Positions 1 through 7,299 of a stretch of DNA of 31,428 nt are shown here, piece after piece. Position 1 is the stretch's first letter, and every line of letters starts with the position of its first letter. This DNA comes from Deltaproteobacteria bacterium (GTDB lineage: Bacteria > Desulfobacterota > Desulfomonilia > UBA1062). The notes beneath the pieces were generated by a model. That model made no database searches and was not told where the DNA came from. It worked only from the letters and a program-made list of their open reading frames with translations. Where the stretch lies: the NCBI GenBank assembly GCA_023230665.1, contig JALNWY010000014.1, positions 1 to 31,428 on the forward strand, read 5' to 3'. Both the position numbers and the translations under genes were made by a program.

Positions 1-40
1 GCTCTCATTCAAAAGCAGGCAGAAGAAAAGGCATAACCAG

Positions 41-78
41 CCACTCCAACCGGCGCGCTACGCGCCCGGCCGGAGTGG
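41..78. repeat. Imperfect GC-rich hairpin at window start
   Basis: CCACTCC (41-47) pairs with GGAGTGG (72-78). CCGG (50-53) pairs with CCGG (66-69), and CGCG pairs with CGCG around a CTA loop. An AA/CC mismatch interrupts the stem. No T-run follows, so it is not a typical intrinsic terminator for an upstream gene, although it could mark the end of one. It may instead be a copy of a dispersed palindromic repeat. Confidence 0.5.
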
Positions 79-110
79 TCACTAGAGAAAAGTGCTGAAA
101 AAACTCGAAA

Positions 111-134
111 TGTCAGATGTTGAGACCTGCCCCC
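111..134. repeat. REP-like repeat, copy 1 (single arm)
   Basis: The stretch matches 3272-3295 at almost every position; the clear differences are T/C at the tenth base and C/A at the twentieth. The shared core is TGAGACCTG. The wording resembles dispersed REP-type repeats that I recall from several Gram-negative genomes. That link is from memory and was not searched. It lies just upstream of the yebC promoter. Confidence 0.55.
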
Positions 135-147
135 CTATATCTATCAG

Positions 148-176
148 TTGATTTTCATGCAAAGCGATAATATATG
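148..176 (+). promoter_or_regulatory. Putative sigma-70 promoter of yebC-ruvCAB
   Basis: The -35 element is TTGATT (148-153), followed by exactly 17 bases and a -10 element TATATG (171-176). This places the start near position 183 and gives a leader of about 90 bases containing the 191-230 hairpin. It is the best promoter-like match upstream of yebC. Confidence 0.5.
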
Positions 177-190
177 GTTCGCAACGGGAG

Positions 191-230
191 GAGTGCAGAT
201 TGGTGGGCAAACTTGCCACTCTGCATACTC
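191..230 (+). other. Stem-loop in the yebC leader
   Basis: GAGTGCAGA (191-199) pairs with TCTGCATACTC (220-230) with an AT bulge. GTGGGCAA (203-210) pairs with TTGCCAC (213-219) with one bulged G and a tiny loop. Roughly 15 base pairs form. TTATGG follows rather than a T-run, so a terminator is unlikely. It would lie at the 5' end of the yebC-ruvCAB transcript. Confidence 0.5.
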
Positions 231-271
231 TTATGGTACACATCAAGGCGTAGCGGAAAAGGAGGGAGCGT

Positions 272-1024
272 ATGTCCGGCCACAATAAGTGGAGCACGAT
301 CAAACATAAAAAGGGCGCTGCCGATGCAAAGCGCGGCAAGCTGTTCAGCAAGCTTATCAAGGAGATCACGGTGGCGGCTCGCATGGGAGGCGGCGACATC
401 GAGGGGAATTCCCGCCTGAGGTCAGCGGTGGCCACGGCCAAGACCGCCAATATGCCCAAGGACAACATCGACCGTGCCATCAAGAAGGGCACCGGCGAGC
501 TCGAAGGGTTCAACCTTGAAGAGACATCATACGAAGGATACGGTCCCGGCGGTGTGGCAGTGCTCGTTAACGTGCTCACAGACAATAAAAACCGGGCAGT
601 GGCCGATATACGGCACCTCTTCTCCAAATATAACGGCAATCTAGGCGAGACAGGCTGTGTGAGCTGGATGTTCGACAAAAAGGGCTTTGCCGCCGTTCCC
701 AAGGATGCGGTGGATGAAGAGATGCTCTATGACCTGGCGCTTGAGATCGGGGCCGAAGACATCTCTGACGAGGGAAACGAGTTTGAGATCGTGATCGCAC
801 CCGATGAGATCGAAACGCTCAGAGAGGCGCTTGAAGGCAAGGACATCAAATACAGCCAGCTTGAAGTGCAGATGATTCCCCAGACAAACGTGACGCTCAC
901 GGGCAAGCAGGCCCAGCAGACCCTCAAGCTGCTGGATGCGCTCGAAGAACTGGACGATGTCCAGTCCATTTCTTCAAACTTCGATATCTCGGACGAAGAG
1001 ATGGCCCAGATGCAAGGATCATGA
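272..1024 (+). CDS. yebC: YebC/PmpR family protein
   Basis: The product has 250 residues, the usual family length, and opens with the family signature MSGHNKWSTIKHKKGAADAK. A second conserved block, NMPKDNIDRAIKKG, lies near residues 60-75. Members act as DNA-binding transcriptional regulators (PmpR, YebC), and recent work links the family to translation through proline stretches; which role applies here cannot be told from sequence. The start is set by AAGGAGGG a few bases before the ATG. It is the first gene of a run with ruvC, ruvA and ruvB, and its stop overlaps the ruvC start in an ATGA motif (1021-1024). This arrangement is common in bacteria and suggests co-transcription from the promoter near 148-176. 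The acidic C-terminal region fits the family. The identification is secure; the biochemical role is less so. Confidence 0.95.
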   Translation: MSGHNKWSTIKHKKGAADAKRGKLFSKLIKEITVAARMGGGDIEGNSRLRSAVATAKTANMPKDNIDRAIKKGTGELEGFNLEETSYEGYGPGGVAVLVNVLTDNKNRAVADIRHLFSKYNGNLGETGCVSWMFDKKGFAAVPKDAVDEEMLYDLALEIGAEDISDEGNEFEIVIAPDEIETLREALEGKDIKYSQLEVQMIPQTNVTLTGKQAQQTLKLLDALEELDDVQSISSNFDISDEEMAQMQGS

Positions 1025-1518
1025 TCATCTGCGGCATCGATCCCGGAACGCGCGCCACGGGCTATGGAGTGCTCGAGATCGGCAATGTGTCCCGCGGGTC
1101 GCTCACCTATGTCGCGCACGGGGTCATCAGGCCCAGGGCCGAGGGCTTGGACTCGCGGCTCAAAGAGATCTTTGTGAAGGCAACCGAAATCTTCCAGAGG
1201 TACCAACCCATTGAAATAGCCGTGGAGGCCACCTTCCACGCGCTCAACATCCAGTCGGCCTTCAAGCTGGGCCAGGCGCGGGGAGCCATCATTCTCGCCG
1301 CGAGCCTGCTGGATATCCCGGTCTTCGAATACACCCCCACCGAGGTAAAGAAGGCCACCTGCGGATACGGCAGGGCCGGCAAGGAGCAGATCGCAGCCAT
1401 GATTATGTCTGTTTTGCGTATTCCCAGGGATTCGGCGCTCCCGAACGACGCTACCGACGCGCTCGCCATCGGGCTCTGCCACTCCTCGTCCCGGCGCATG
1501 AGGGAGCTCGCCCGATGA
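1021..1518 (+). CDS. ruvC: Holliday junction resolvase RuvC
   Basis: RuvC is the endonuclease that cuts Holliday junctions symmetrically, in the cytoplasm, working on junctions held by RuvAB. The 165-residue product has the usual length. The four acidic residues of the RNase H-like active site are all recognisable: D7 in GIDPGT, E69 in AVEATF, and D143 and D146 in NDATDALAIG. The loop TCGYGRAGKEQ (about 113-123) matches the conserved DNA-contact region. The start overlaps the yebC stop and its own stop overlaps the ruvA start (ATGA at 1515-1518), so translational coupling is likely. There are no signs of damage. Confidence 0.97.
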   Translation: MIICGIDPGTRATGYGVLEIGNVSRGSLTYVAHGVIRPRAEGLDSRLKEIFVKATEIFQRYQPIEIAVEATFHALNIQSAFKLGQARGAIILAASLLDIPVFEYTPTEVKKATCGYGRAGKEQIAAMIMSVLRIPRDSALPNDATDALAIGLCHSSSRRMRELAR

Positions 1519-2084
1519 TCGGCATGCTCAAGGGCGAAGTGGCGCAGAGTACGGGCCCGGAGATCACTGTGCTGGTGGGGGGCGTGGGATATCAGCTTCG
1601 CGTGCCTTTAGTGCCCGGGCAGCAGTTTTCGCGCGGCGAGGAACGCACCTTCTACACCCAGATGATTGTCCGCCAGGATGCGATCGAGCTCTACGGCTTT
1701 ACCGACCTCAGGCAGAAAGAGATCTTCTCGCTTCTGCTGGGCGTATCCGGGGTGGGGCCTAAGACGGCCCTGAACATTGTGTCCGGGGTCGAGCCCAGCC
1801 GCTTCCTGGAAGAGGTGGTGAGCGAAAACATCGGATATTTAAGCAGCCTGCCAGGCATCGGCAAAAAGAGCGCCCAGCGCATCGTGCTCGAGCTCAAAGA
1901 GCGCATCGTGAAGAAGTACGGCCCGGGCAGGGCCGCGCCGCACGCGGATATCACGGGAGACGCCGTAGCCGCGCTCGTCTCGCTCGGCTATGCAGAATCG
2001 CAGGCGCGCCGGGCAGTGGGAGGCGTCAAGGCCGACAACGTTGAAGATCTTATCCGCAGCGCGCTCAAAGAGCTGATCCGGTGA
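1515..2084 (+). CDS. ruvA: Holliday junction DNA helicase subunit RuvA
   Basis: RuvA binds four-way junctions as a tetramer and loads the RuvB motor for branch migration. The 189-residue product shows the N-terminal OB-fold region (about 1-62) and two helix-hairpin-helix motifs, GVSGVGPKTA (about residues 77-86) and LPGIGKKSAQRI (about 112-123). The C-terminal RuvB-binding domain (about 143-189) has GDAVAALVSLGY and ends in an ALKEL-type helix. The start overlaps the ruvC stop by four bases. The gene ends 96 bases before the ruvB start; that gap holds a possible 29-codon ORF. Confidence 0.97.
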   Translation: MIGMLKGEVAQSTGPEITVLVGGVGYQLRVPLVPGQQFSRGEERTFYTQMIVRQDAIELYGFTDLRQKEIFSLLLGVSGVGPKTALNIVSGVEPSRFLEEVVSENIGYLSSLPGIGKKSAQRIVLELKERIVKKYGPGRAAPHADITGDAVAALVSLGYAESQARRAVGGVKADNVEDLIRSALKELIR

Positions 2085-2091
2085 GGGGTTC

Positions 2092-2181
2092 ATGGAAGAG
2101 CCTGTTCGCTTTAGACCGGGACAGCGCGGAGGGGAGAAGAACCGCGACACGAAAAGAGTCGTAAAAAGAGAAGAGCTTTGA
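2092..2181 (+). CDS. Possible 29-codon ORF coupled to ruvB
   Basis: An ATG at 2092 opens a 29-codon frame beginning MEEPVRFRPG. It ends in TGA at 2179-2181, and the last base of that stop is the first base of the ruvB ATG (TGATG). GAGGGG (about 2083-2088) is well placed as a ribosome-binding site. The ruvB start itself has only a weak, A-rich Shine-Dalgarno (GAGAAGAG), so re-initiation from this ORF could be how ruvB is translated. The peptide is strongly charged and I recognise no family. It may be only a spacer that happens to be open. Confidence 0.35.
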   Translation: MEEPVRFRPGQRGGEKNRDTKRVVKREEL

Positions 2182-3206
2182 TGAGAGAAGAACTGACCGG
2201 CATCAGAACAGATCGCGAAGAGACTGATTTCGAGGCCACAATCAGGCCCCGGAGTCTCAGAGAATATGTGGGGCAGGACGCCCTGAAGGAGAACCTGGAG
2301 ATCTTTATCAAGGCGGCCAACACCCGGGGAGAGGCGCTGGATCACTGCCTGTTCTACGGCCCGCCCGGCCTGGGCAAGACCACGCTCGCCCACATCATTG
2401 CCCATGAAAAAAACGCGGGCTTGCGGATCACGAGCGGCCCGGCCATCGAGAAGTCAGGCGACCTGGCCGCGATCCTCACCAACCTGGAAGAGGGCGACGT
2501 CCTGTTCATCGACGAGATCCACCGGCTCGGCAAAGCGGCCGAGGAGATACTCTATCCTGCCATGGAAGACTTCAAGCTGGACATCATCATCGGTCAGGGG
2601 CCGTCGGCGCGGTCGATCCGGATCGACCTCAACCCCTTCACCCTGGTGGCGGCCACCACCCGGGCCGGGATGATCACCTCGCCGCTGCGCGACCGGTTCG
2701 GCATCATCGGACACCTGGAGTTCTATAGCGAAAGCGAGCTGTGCACGATCCTCAAGCGCACGGCCAGGATCCTCGAGGTACCGGCCGACGGAAAGGGCCT
2801 GGAAGAGATCGCCCGCAGGTCGCGAGGCACCCCCCGGATCGCCAACCGGCTTCTGCGCAGGGTGCGTGACTTTGCCGACGTGCTGGGAGACGGCACCGTG
2901 ACCCGGGAGATCGCTGACACGGCCCTTTCCCGGCTGGATATCGACAAGACCGGGCTCGACCGGATGGACCGGAAGATCATCGTCACCATGGTCGAGTCGT
3001 TTTCCGGAGGTCCGGTGGGCATCGAGTCGCTGGCCGCATCGCTTGGCGAGGACAAGGATACCATCGAGGACATGTACGAGCCCTACCTGATCCAGAGCGG
3101 CTATCTCAAGCGCACGCCCCGGGGCAGGCAGGTATGCGCCAAGGGGTACCGGCTCCTGGGAATCGAGCGGAAAAAGGACCGGCTCGAGATATTCGAAGAT
3201 GAGTGA
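2181..3206 (+). CDS. ruvB: Holliday junction branch migration ATPase RuvB
   Basis: RuvB is the hexameric AAA+ motor that drives branch migration with RuvA. The 341-residue product has Walker A at GPPGLGKTT (residues 60-68), Walker B at LFIDE (108-112), the TTRAGMITSPLRDRFG segment with sensor and arginine-finger residues, and a C-terminal winged-helix region ending in RTPRGR. Length is normal for the family. I chose the ATG at 2181; a TTG one codon earlier is in frame but less likely. The gene closes the yebC-ruvCAB run. A REP-like inverted repeat begins ten bases after its stop and may form the end of the transcript. Confidence 0.96.
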   Translation: MREELTGIRTDREETDFEATIRPRSLREYVGQDALKENLEIFIKAANTRGEALDHCLFYGPPGLGKTTLAHIIAHEKNAGLRITSGPAIEKSGDLAAILTNLEEGDVLFIDEIHRLGKAAEEILYPAMEDFKLDIIIGQGPSARSIRIDLNPFTLVAATTRAGMITSPLRDRFGIIGHLEFYSESELCTILKRTARILEVPADGKGLEEIARRSRGTPRIANRLLRRVRDFADVLGDGTVTREIADTALSRLDIDKTGLDRMDRKIIVTMVESFSGGPVGIESLAASLGEDKDTIEDMYEPYLIQSGYLKRTPRGRQVCAKGYRLLGIERKKDRLEIFEDE

Positions 3207-3215
3207 GATCAGGAC

Positions 3216-3295
3216 GGGGTCAGGTCTCAACGCCTGGCCCCTGGATTTGGTTTCGCTGGATTTCGGGTGAGTGTCAGATGCTGAGACCTGACCTC
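3216..3295. repeat. REP-like inverted repeat downstream of ruvB
   Basis: GGTCAGGTCTCA (3218-3229) is a perfect 12-base inverted match of TGAGACCTGACC (3282-3293), with 52 bases between. The right arm extends to the repeat shared with 111-134. The layout resembles a pair of REP units in opposite orientation. It fills most of the space between ruvB and the next gene and could fold in the mRNA. No transposase is in the window. Confidence 0.65.
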
Positions 3296-3326
3296 ATGCA
3301 AAGGAAGACGCAAGGAGGAGACATAC

Positions 3327-3944
3327 GTGAAAATGATCCTTCTGGATGTGGACGATACTCTGTATCCCAAGGGCGCGGGGCCCTTCAACCTGGTGACCGG
3401 CAAAATCGACGAGTATGTCATGTCGTGGTGCGGCATAGGCATCAAGGAGACGCGGGCGCTCAGGAATCGGTATATCGACATCTACGGTTCCACCCTGGGC
3501 GGGCTCATGAGGCACCACGGCGTCGACCCGGATCACTACCTGGACAAGGTCCACGACGTGCCGGTGGAAGAACTCCTATGCGCTGACGAGCGGCTCAGAG
3601 AAATCATCTCGGGCTTTGAGCAGGACATGGTCGTGTTCTCCAACGGGTCGACGGGCTATGTCAGGCGGGTGCTCGGGTCTCTGGGCGTTCTCGATCTGCT
3701 GGGCGATCTTTTCACCATCGAGTTCATGGACTATGTTCCCAAGCCCCGGACCTATCCCTACCGGAAGCTCCTTGAGCTCTACGGCGTGAGCCCTCGCGAC
3801 TGTGTCCTTGTGGATGACCGGCTGCCGAACATCCTCACGGCCCGAGACATGGGAATGAAGGCAGTCCTGGTGGGCTCAGAGGCTTCGGTCCCCGGGGTGA
3901 CTGCCGTGCCCGACATCTATTCCGTGGCCGAGATCACCTTTTGA
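3327..3944 (+). CDS. HAD-family hydrolase (pyrimidine 5'-nucleotidase-like)
   Basis: This is a haloacid-dehalogenase-fold phosphatase of 205 residues. Motif I is DVDDTLYP (nucleophile D7, acid/base D9), motif II is FSNGS (S105), motif III is the lysine in VPKP (K139), and motif IV is LVDD (D163-D164). The DTLYP signature and helical cap (about 15-95) resemble the pyrimidine 5'-nucleotidase (Sdt1/Phm8-like) subgroup, so a nucleotide or small phosphate ester is a plausible substrate, but this is an inference. The GTG at 3327 is chosen because AAGGAGGAG ends six bases upstream; an ATG two codons later is the alternative. It sits between the ruvB-side repeat and the epimerase gene, 49 bases ahead of the latter. 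The neighbours do not settle its role. Confidence 0.85.
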   Translation: MKMILLDVDDTLYPKGAGPFNLVTGKIDEYVMSWCGIGIKETRALRNRYIDIYGSTLGGLMRHHGVDPDHYLDKVHDVPVEELLCADERLREIISGFEQDMVVFSNGSTGYVRRVLGSLGVLDLLGDLFTIEFMDYVPKPRTYPYRKLLELYGVSPRDCVLVDDRLPNILTARDMGMKAVLVGSEASVPGVTAVPDIYSVAEITF

Positions 3945-3993
3945 TGGTATTGAAAAGCATTGAGTAATATTCCGGCATAAGGGGAGGAAAAAC

Positions 3994-5001
3994 ATGCAGG
4001 TGTTCGTGACCGGCGCAGCCGGTTTCATCGGGTTTCATCTCATCCGGAGGCTCTTGGAAGAGGGCGGCCGGGTGTTCGGGATCGACAATCTCAATCCCTA
4101 TTATGACCCGCGGCTGAAAACTGACCGGCTGAGTATACTGGAGAAGACCCCCGGCTTTGCCTTCCAGAGGACCGACCTGGTCAACCGGCAGGGCATGGAG
4201 GCCATATTCCGCGAGCACGAGTTCGACGCGGTGGTCCACCTGGCCGCCCAGGCGGGCGTGCGCTACAGCCTGGAAAACCCCTATGTCTATGTCGACTCAA
4301 ACCTCACAGGCTTCATGAACGTCCTTGAAGGCTGCAGGGCTGTGAGTGTTCCTCACCTGGTGTTCGCCTCGTCGTCGTCGGTCTACGGTGCAAATACAAA
4401 GATGCCCTTTTCCGTGCATCATAACGTGGACCACCCGGTATCGCTCTATGCGGCCACGAAAAAGGCCAACGAGCTCATGGCCCACACCTATGCCAGCCTC
4501 TACGGGCTGCCCTGTACGGGCCTGCGCTTTTTCACCGTCTATGGCCCCTGGGGCAGGCCGGACATGGCCCTGTTCAAGTTCACCAAGGCCATACTCGAAG
4601 ACTCGGCTATCGATATCTACAACCACGGCAATATGGAGCGCGACTTCACCTATGTCGACGACATCGTCGAGGCCCTGGTGCGGGTGATGCGCATAAAGCC
4701 CAAGCCCGATTCGTCCTGGGACGGCGGCAGCCCCGACCCGGGCACGAGCTATGCGCCCTACCGGATCTACAACATCGGGGGCTCGCGCCCGGTGCGGCTC
4801 ATGGACTTTATCGGCGTGCTGGAGAAGGCGCTCGGCAAAGAGGCCCTAAAAAACATGCTGCCCCTGCAGAAGGGCGACGTGGTGGCCACTTGCGCCGACG
4901 CTCAGGACCTGGAAGACGCTGTGGGCTTCCGGCCTCGTATCACGGTGGAAGAGGGCATCGGTCATTTCGTGCGCTGGTACCGGGAGTATTACCGGGTGTA
5001 A
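3994..5001 (+). CDS. NAD-dependent epimerase, UDP-glucuronate 4-epimerase type
   Basis: This is a short-chain dehydrogenase-fold nucleotide-sugar epimerase of 335 residues. The NAD site is GAAGFIG (residues 7-13), the active site is the serine cluster at about 126-129 with Y152 and K156 (YAATK), and the late segment MERDFTYVDDIVEA is typical. LNPYYDPRLK, GVRYSLENP and TVYGPWGRPDMA closely match enzymes that interconvert UDP-glucuronate and UDP-galacturonate (GAE/CapI group). The product would feed capsule, O-antigen or other surface polysaccharide synthesis, but no glycosyltransferase gene lies nearby. The start follows AAGGGGAGG at a good distance. The gene ends 37 bases from the end of the convergent PilZ gene. 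The family is certain; the exact sugar is likely. Confidence 0.9.
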   Translation: MQVFVTGAAGFIGFHLIRRLLEEGGRVFGIDNLNPYYDPRLKTDRLSILEKTPGFAFQRTDLVNRQGMEAIFREHEFDAVVHLAAQAGVRYSLENPYVYVDSNLTGFMNVLEGCRAVSVPHLVFASSSSVYGANTKMPFSVHHNVDHPVSLYAATKKANELMAHTYASLYGLPCTGLRFFTVYGPWGRPDMALFKFTKAILEDSAIDIYNHGNMERDFTYVDDIVEALVRVMRIKPKPDSSWDGGSPDPGTSYAPYRIYNIGGSRPVRLMDFIGVLEKALGKEALKNMLPLQKGDVVATCADAQDLEDAVGFRPRITVEEGIGHFVRWYREYYRV

Positions 5002-5038
5002 AGCAGTCCTGGCGCCACAGTTGAGCCCCCTGGATTTT

Positions 5039-6067
5039 CTAGGAGATGAGCGTCTCCGACGGGAAGTCCTTGTCGAGGATATAGCCCAGGATCTTGTCGC
5101 GGTAGTGCTTTGACCCGCCGACAAACTCAATGCCTACCTGGGTCTTGTCGAGTACCTTCTCGCATCTGACCGAACGGACGATGCCCGTGGCTGTGACGTC
5201 GCCTGTGGGCAGGCCGATTCTGACCTCGGGCAGGTTCATGCCCTCGATGAGAGGGGTTTTCTCCTCATCGAGGATCTGGATCCCCATCCCCTCGATGCTG
5301 ATGTCCCACACAATGGCCTCGATCTTTTCCAGGCTGATGGGGTGCACGATGGTGGCGGTCAGGGGTTCCTGGCCCGTGACGAAATATCTCAGCACGCTGC
5401 GCCTGCTGACATGCTGCATTGTCTCAGGCCAGCTGGTCTCCATGATGTTTTTGATGATATCCTGCACCTTAGCGTGAAAGAGCATGACATTGACGCCCTT
5501 GAAGAGATAGAAAGGATAGATCGTGCCCACCTGGGGCTGAAAGGGAAGCCTGAACTCCGAGATCCGCACGATCCGCAACACCATGTTGTCGATCTGGGGC
5601 CTGAGGTAGAAGAACTCCACAGGGATGGCCTTTTGCCGGTAGATCATGAGCATGTCGCCGAACCCGCGCGACCAGCGCTTGACCTCGTTGAAGATGCGCA
5701 GGATCTCTTCTTTGTCCGTGACGAGCATGCCTGTATCACCCCTGGTGCTGCGGAGCTTTGCGTAGGCCTCGATCGGGGTTTCTGCAGGCGAGAAATCGAT
5801 CCCCGCGCGAGTGGGAACACCCGGGCCAAGATAGGCGATCCGGCCGTGGATATCGGTGGCGATCACGGTTTCCTGCTTCTCAAGGGTTTCGATATGTACC
5901 TCTGTTCCCTCCTGCAGCAGCGAGAACCCGTCGGTCACCAGCACTCCTATCCCGCCGATGGAGATGTCCAAGACAGGAAGTCTGAGAGAGTGGCCGTTGA
6001 TCTTCGCATTCACAAAGAGCTCGCCCCATGATGGGGTCTTCTGCCGTTTGGTTCGTCTCTTTTCCAT
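5039..6067 (-). CDS. Double PilZ-domain protein (c-di-GMP receptor candidate)
   Basis: The 342-residue protein has two PilZ-type segments. The first (about 1-105) has R4/R8 in KRRTKR and DISIGG (D34, S36, G39). The second (about 222-335) has RRSVLR (R224, R228) and DISIEG (D256, S258, G261). Both thus keep the RxxxR and D/NxSxxG residues that bind cyclic di-GMP in known PilZ proteins. Between them (about 120-215) is a YcgR-N-like beta-rich segment containing RISEFRLPF and YPFYLFKGVNVML. No signal peptide or membrane helix is seen, so it should be cytoplasmic. It follows a crotonase gene on the same strand but a terminator-like hairpin separates them. The output (motility, polysaccharide or other) is unknown. 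Confidence 0.85.
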   Translation of the reverse strand: MEKRRTKRQKTPSWGELFVNAKINGHSLRLPVLDISIGGIGVLVTDGFSLLQEGTEVHIETLEKQETVIATDIHGRIAYLGPGVPTRAGIDFSPAETPIEAYAKLRSTRGDTGMLVTDKEEILRIFNEVKRWSRGFGDMLMIYRQKAIPVEFFYLRPQIDNMVLRIVRISEFRLPFQPQVGTIYPFYLFKGVNVMLFHAKVQDIIKNIMETSWPETMQHVSRRSVLRYFVTGQEPLTATIVHPISLEKIEAIVWDISIEGMGIQILDEEKTPLIEGMNLPEVRIGLPTGDVTATGIVRSVRCEKVLDKTQVGIEFVGGSKHYRDKILGYILDKDFPSETLIS

Positions 6068-6147
6068 GTATGCTCTTCATCGGAAAAAACCCTTAAGAAA
6101 CTTTAGGACTGGGAAATTCGGGGGTGGGGAAATTAGGAAAACGAGAA

Positions 6148-6179
6148 CGGGTCCAGATTAGCGAGCTGATCTGAACCCG
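6148..6179 (-). terminator. Putative intrinsic terminator after the crotonase gene
   Basis: CGGGTCCAGAT (6148-6158) pairs with ATCTGAACCCG (6169-6179), ten of eleven positions, around a 10-base loop. Read on the minus strand, the stem is followed by a moderately T-rich stretch (TTCTCGTTTTCC). It lies 20 bases past the stop of the 6200-7024 gene and before the PilZ gene. Confidence 0.6.
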
Positions 6180-6199
6180 CCCCTGATTTCTTTTGAGCT

Positions 6200-7024
6200 T
6201 TATTTGCCTTTGTATTTGGGGGGACGTTTTTCCATGAAGGCCGCCATGGTCTCGGCGAGGTCTTCAGAGGGCAGGATCATAGCGCTTCGGGCCGCGACGT
6301 ATTCAAGGCCGTCGGCGATGCTCTTGCCTCGGCAGTAGTTCAAGACATCCTTGGCTCCCTGGACCGCCAGGGGAGCCTGAGCCGCGATCTCCGCGGCAAG
6401 GTCGGCCGCTCCCTTGAGCAGGGCCTCTTTGTCCGGGTAGACTTCGTTGACCAGGTTCACCTGAAGGGCCCGGCGGGCCGTGATGTATTTTGCTGTGAAG
6501 GCCATCTCCCGGGCCACGCCCTGGCCAACGATATGGGGGAGCCGCTGGAGTACACCCACGTCCGCGATAATGGCCACGGCCGCCTCACGCAGGGATATCC
6601 GGGCGTCTTCCGATGCCAGGCGGATATCGCAGGCCGAGCCCAGGTCAAGGGCTGCCCCGATACAGAACCCGTGAAACGCGCAGATCACGGGCTTGGAGCA
6701 CTTCTCCACGCAGGTCATGGAATCCTGCAGGGGAAAGATGTCGTGGAAGAGCTTGACCGTGGCCTTGGCGCTCATATCCCAATTTTTCAGGGTCGGGATC
6801 ATGGGAGCCATGCCCATGAGGTCGATGCCCGCCGAGAAATCTTTGCCCTCTCCGGCAATGACCGCAACCCTGATCTCGTCGTCGGCTTCGATGTCAGCGA
6901 AAATGGGGATGATCTCCCTCCAGGCATCGGGGCCCATGGCGTTTTTCTTTTCCGGCCTGTTCAGAAAGACCCATGCGACATTGTCTTTTTTCTCTACCTT
7001 GTAAAAATTATATGATGTGCTCAT
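6200..7024 (-). CDS. Enoyl-CoA hydratase/isomerase, ECH1 (dienoyl-CoA isomerase)-like
   Basis: This is a crotonase-fold enzyme of 274 residues. The oxyanion-hole segments are DFSAGIDLM (about 62-70) and HGFCIGAALDL (118-128). The acidic residues D127, E147 and D155 have the same spacing (20 and 8) as D176, E196 and D204 of mammalian delta3,5-delta2,4-dienoyl-CoA isomerase, and the neighbouring ADVGVLQRLP closely matches that enzyme. The likely role is moving double bonds in unsaturated or aromatic-derived acyl-CoA thioesters during degradation, in the cytoplasm. A cyclic dienoyl-CoA hydrolase or another crotonase activity is possible. The start is preceded by AAGGAGGAGG. A second, different crotonase lies at 10694, which fits an acyl-CoA-oxidising anaerobe, but no dehydrogenase or thiolase is adjacent. 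Confidence 0.85.
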   Translation of the reverse strand: MSTSYNFYKVEKKDNVAWVFLNRPEKKNAMGPDAWREIIPIFADIEADDEIRVAVIAGEGKDFSAGIDLMGMAPMIPTLKNWDMSAKATVKLFHDIFPLQDSMTCVEKCSKPVICAFHGFCIGAALDLGSACDIRLASEDARISLREAAVAIIADVGVLQRLPHIVGQGVAREMAFTAKYITARRALQVNLVNEVYPDKEALLKGAADLAAEIAAQAPLAVQGAKDVLNYCRGKSIADGLEYVAARSAMILPSEDLAETMAAFMEKRPPKYKGK

Positions 7025-7233
7025 GTAAGTCCTCCTCCTTGGTCCAGACTAAAGGGAGATAACCGGCTTGTCAATGAGAGAGAGAATAATCTCGGTCTTT
7101 TAAAACTGTGGCAATGATCGCAGCATCCATTTGATAAAGCCTCCGGCACCAACGCCCGGAAGGCCGCCGATTCATTGGATCGTATGAAGACGGTCTTACA
7201 CTATCCGGCCAGGGCAAACCTGGCGGCGCCTCA

Positions 7234-7262
7234 TTGACTTTTCACCTGACAGGCATTAGTAG
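7234..7262 (+). promoter_or_regulatory. Possible promoter of the FmdB-like gene
   Basis: TTGACT (7234-7239), a 17-base spacer and TAGTAG (7257-7262) form a weak sigma-70 match in the divergent space between the crotonase gene and the zinc-ribbon gene. The -10 matches consensus at only three positions. Confidence 0.3.
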
Positions 7263-7299
7263 TACGACAAAGGGACGACCAAGGAAGAAGGAGAAACGA

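Noticed and set aside
727..1482. 251-codon minus-strand frame across yebC and ruvC
   Set aside because: It is antisense to two clear housekeeping genes, has low-complexity serine runs and no recognisable domain. Such frames are common in GC-rich DNA.
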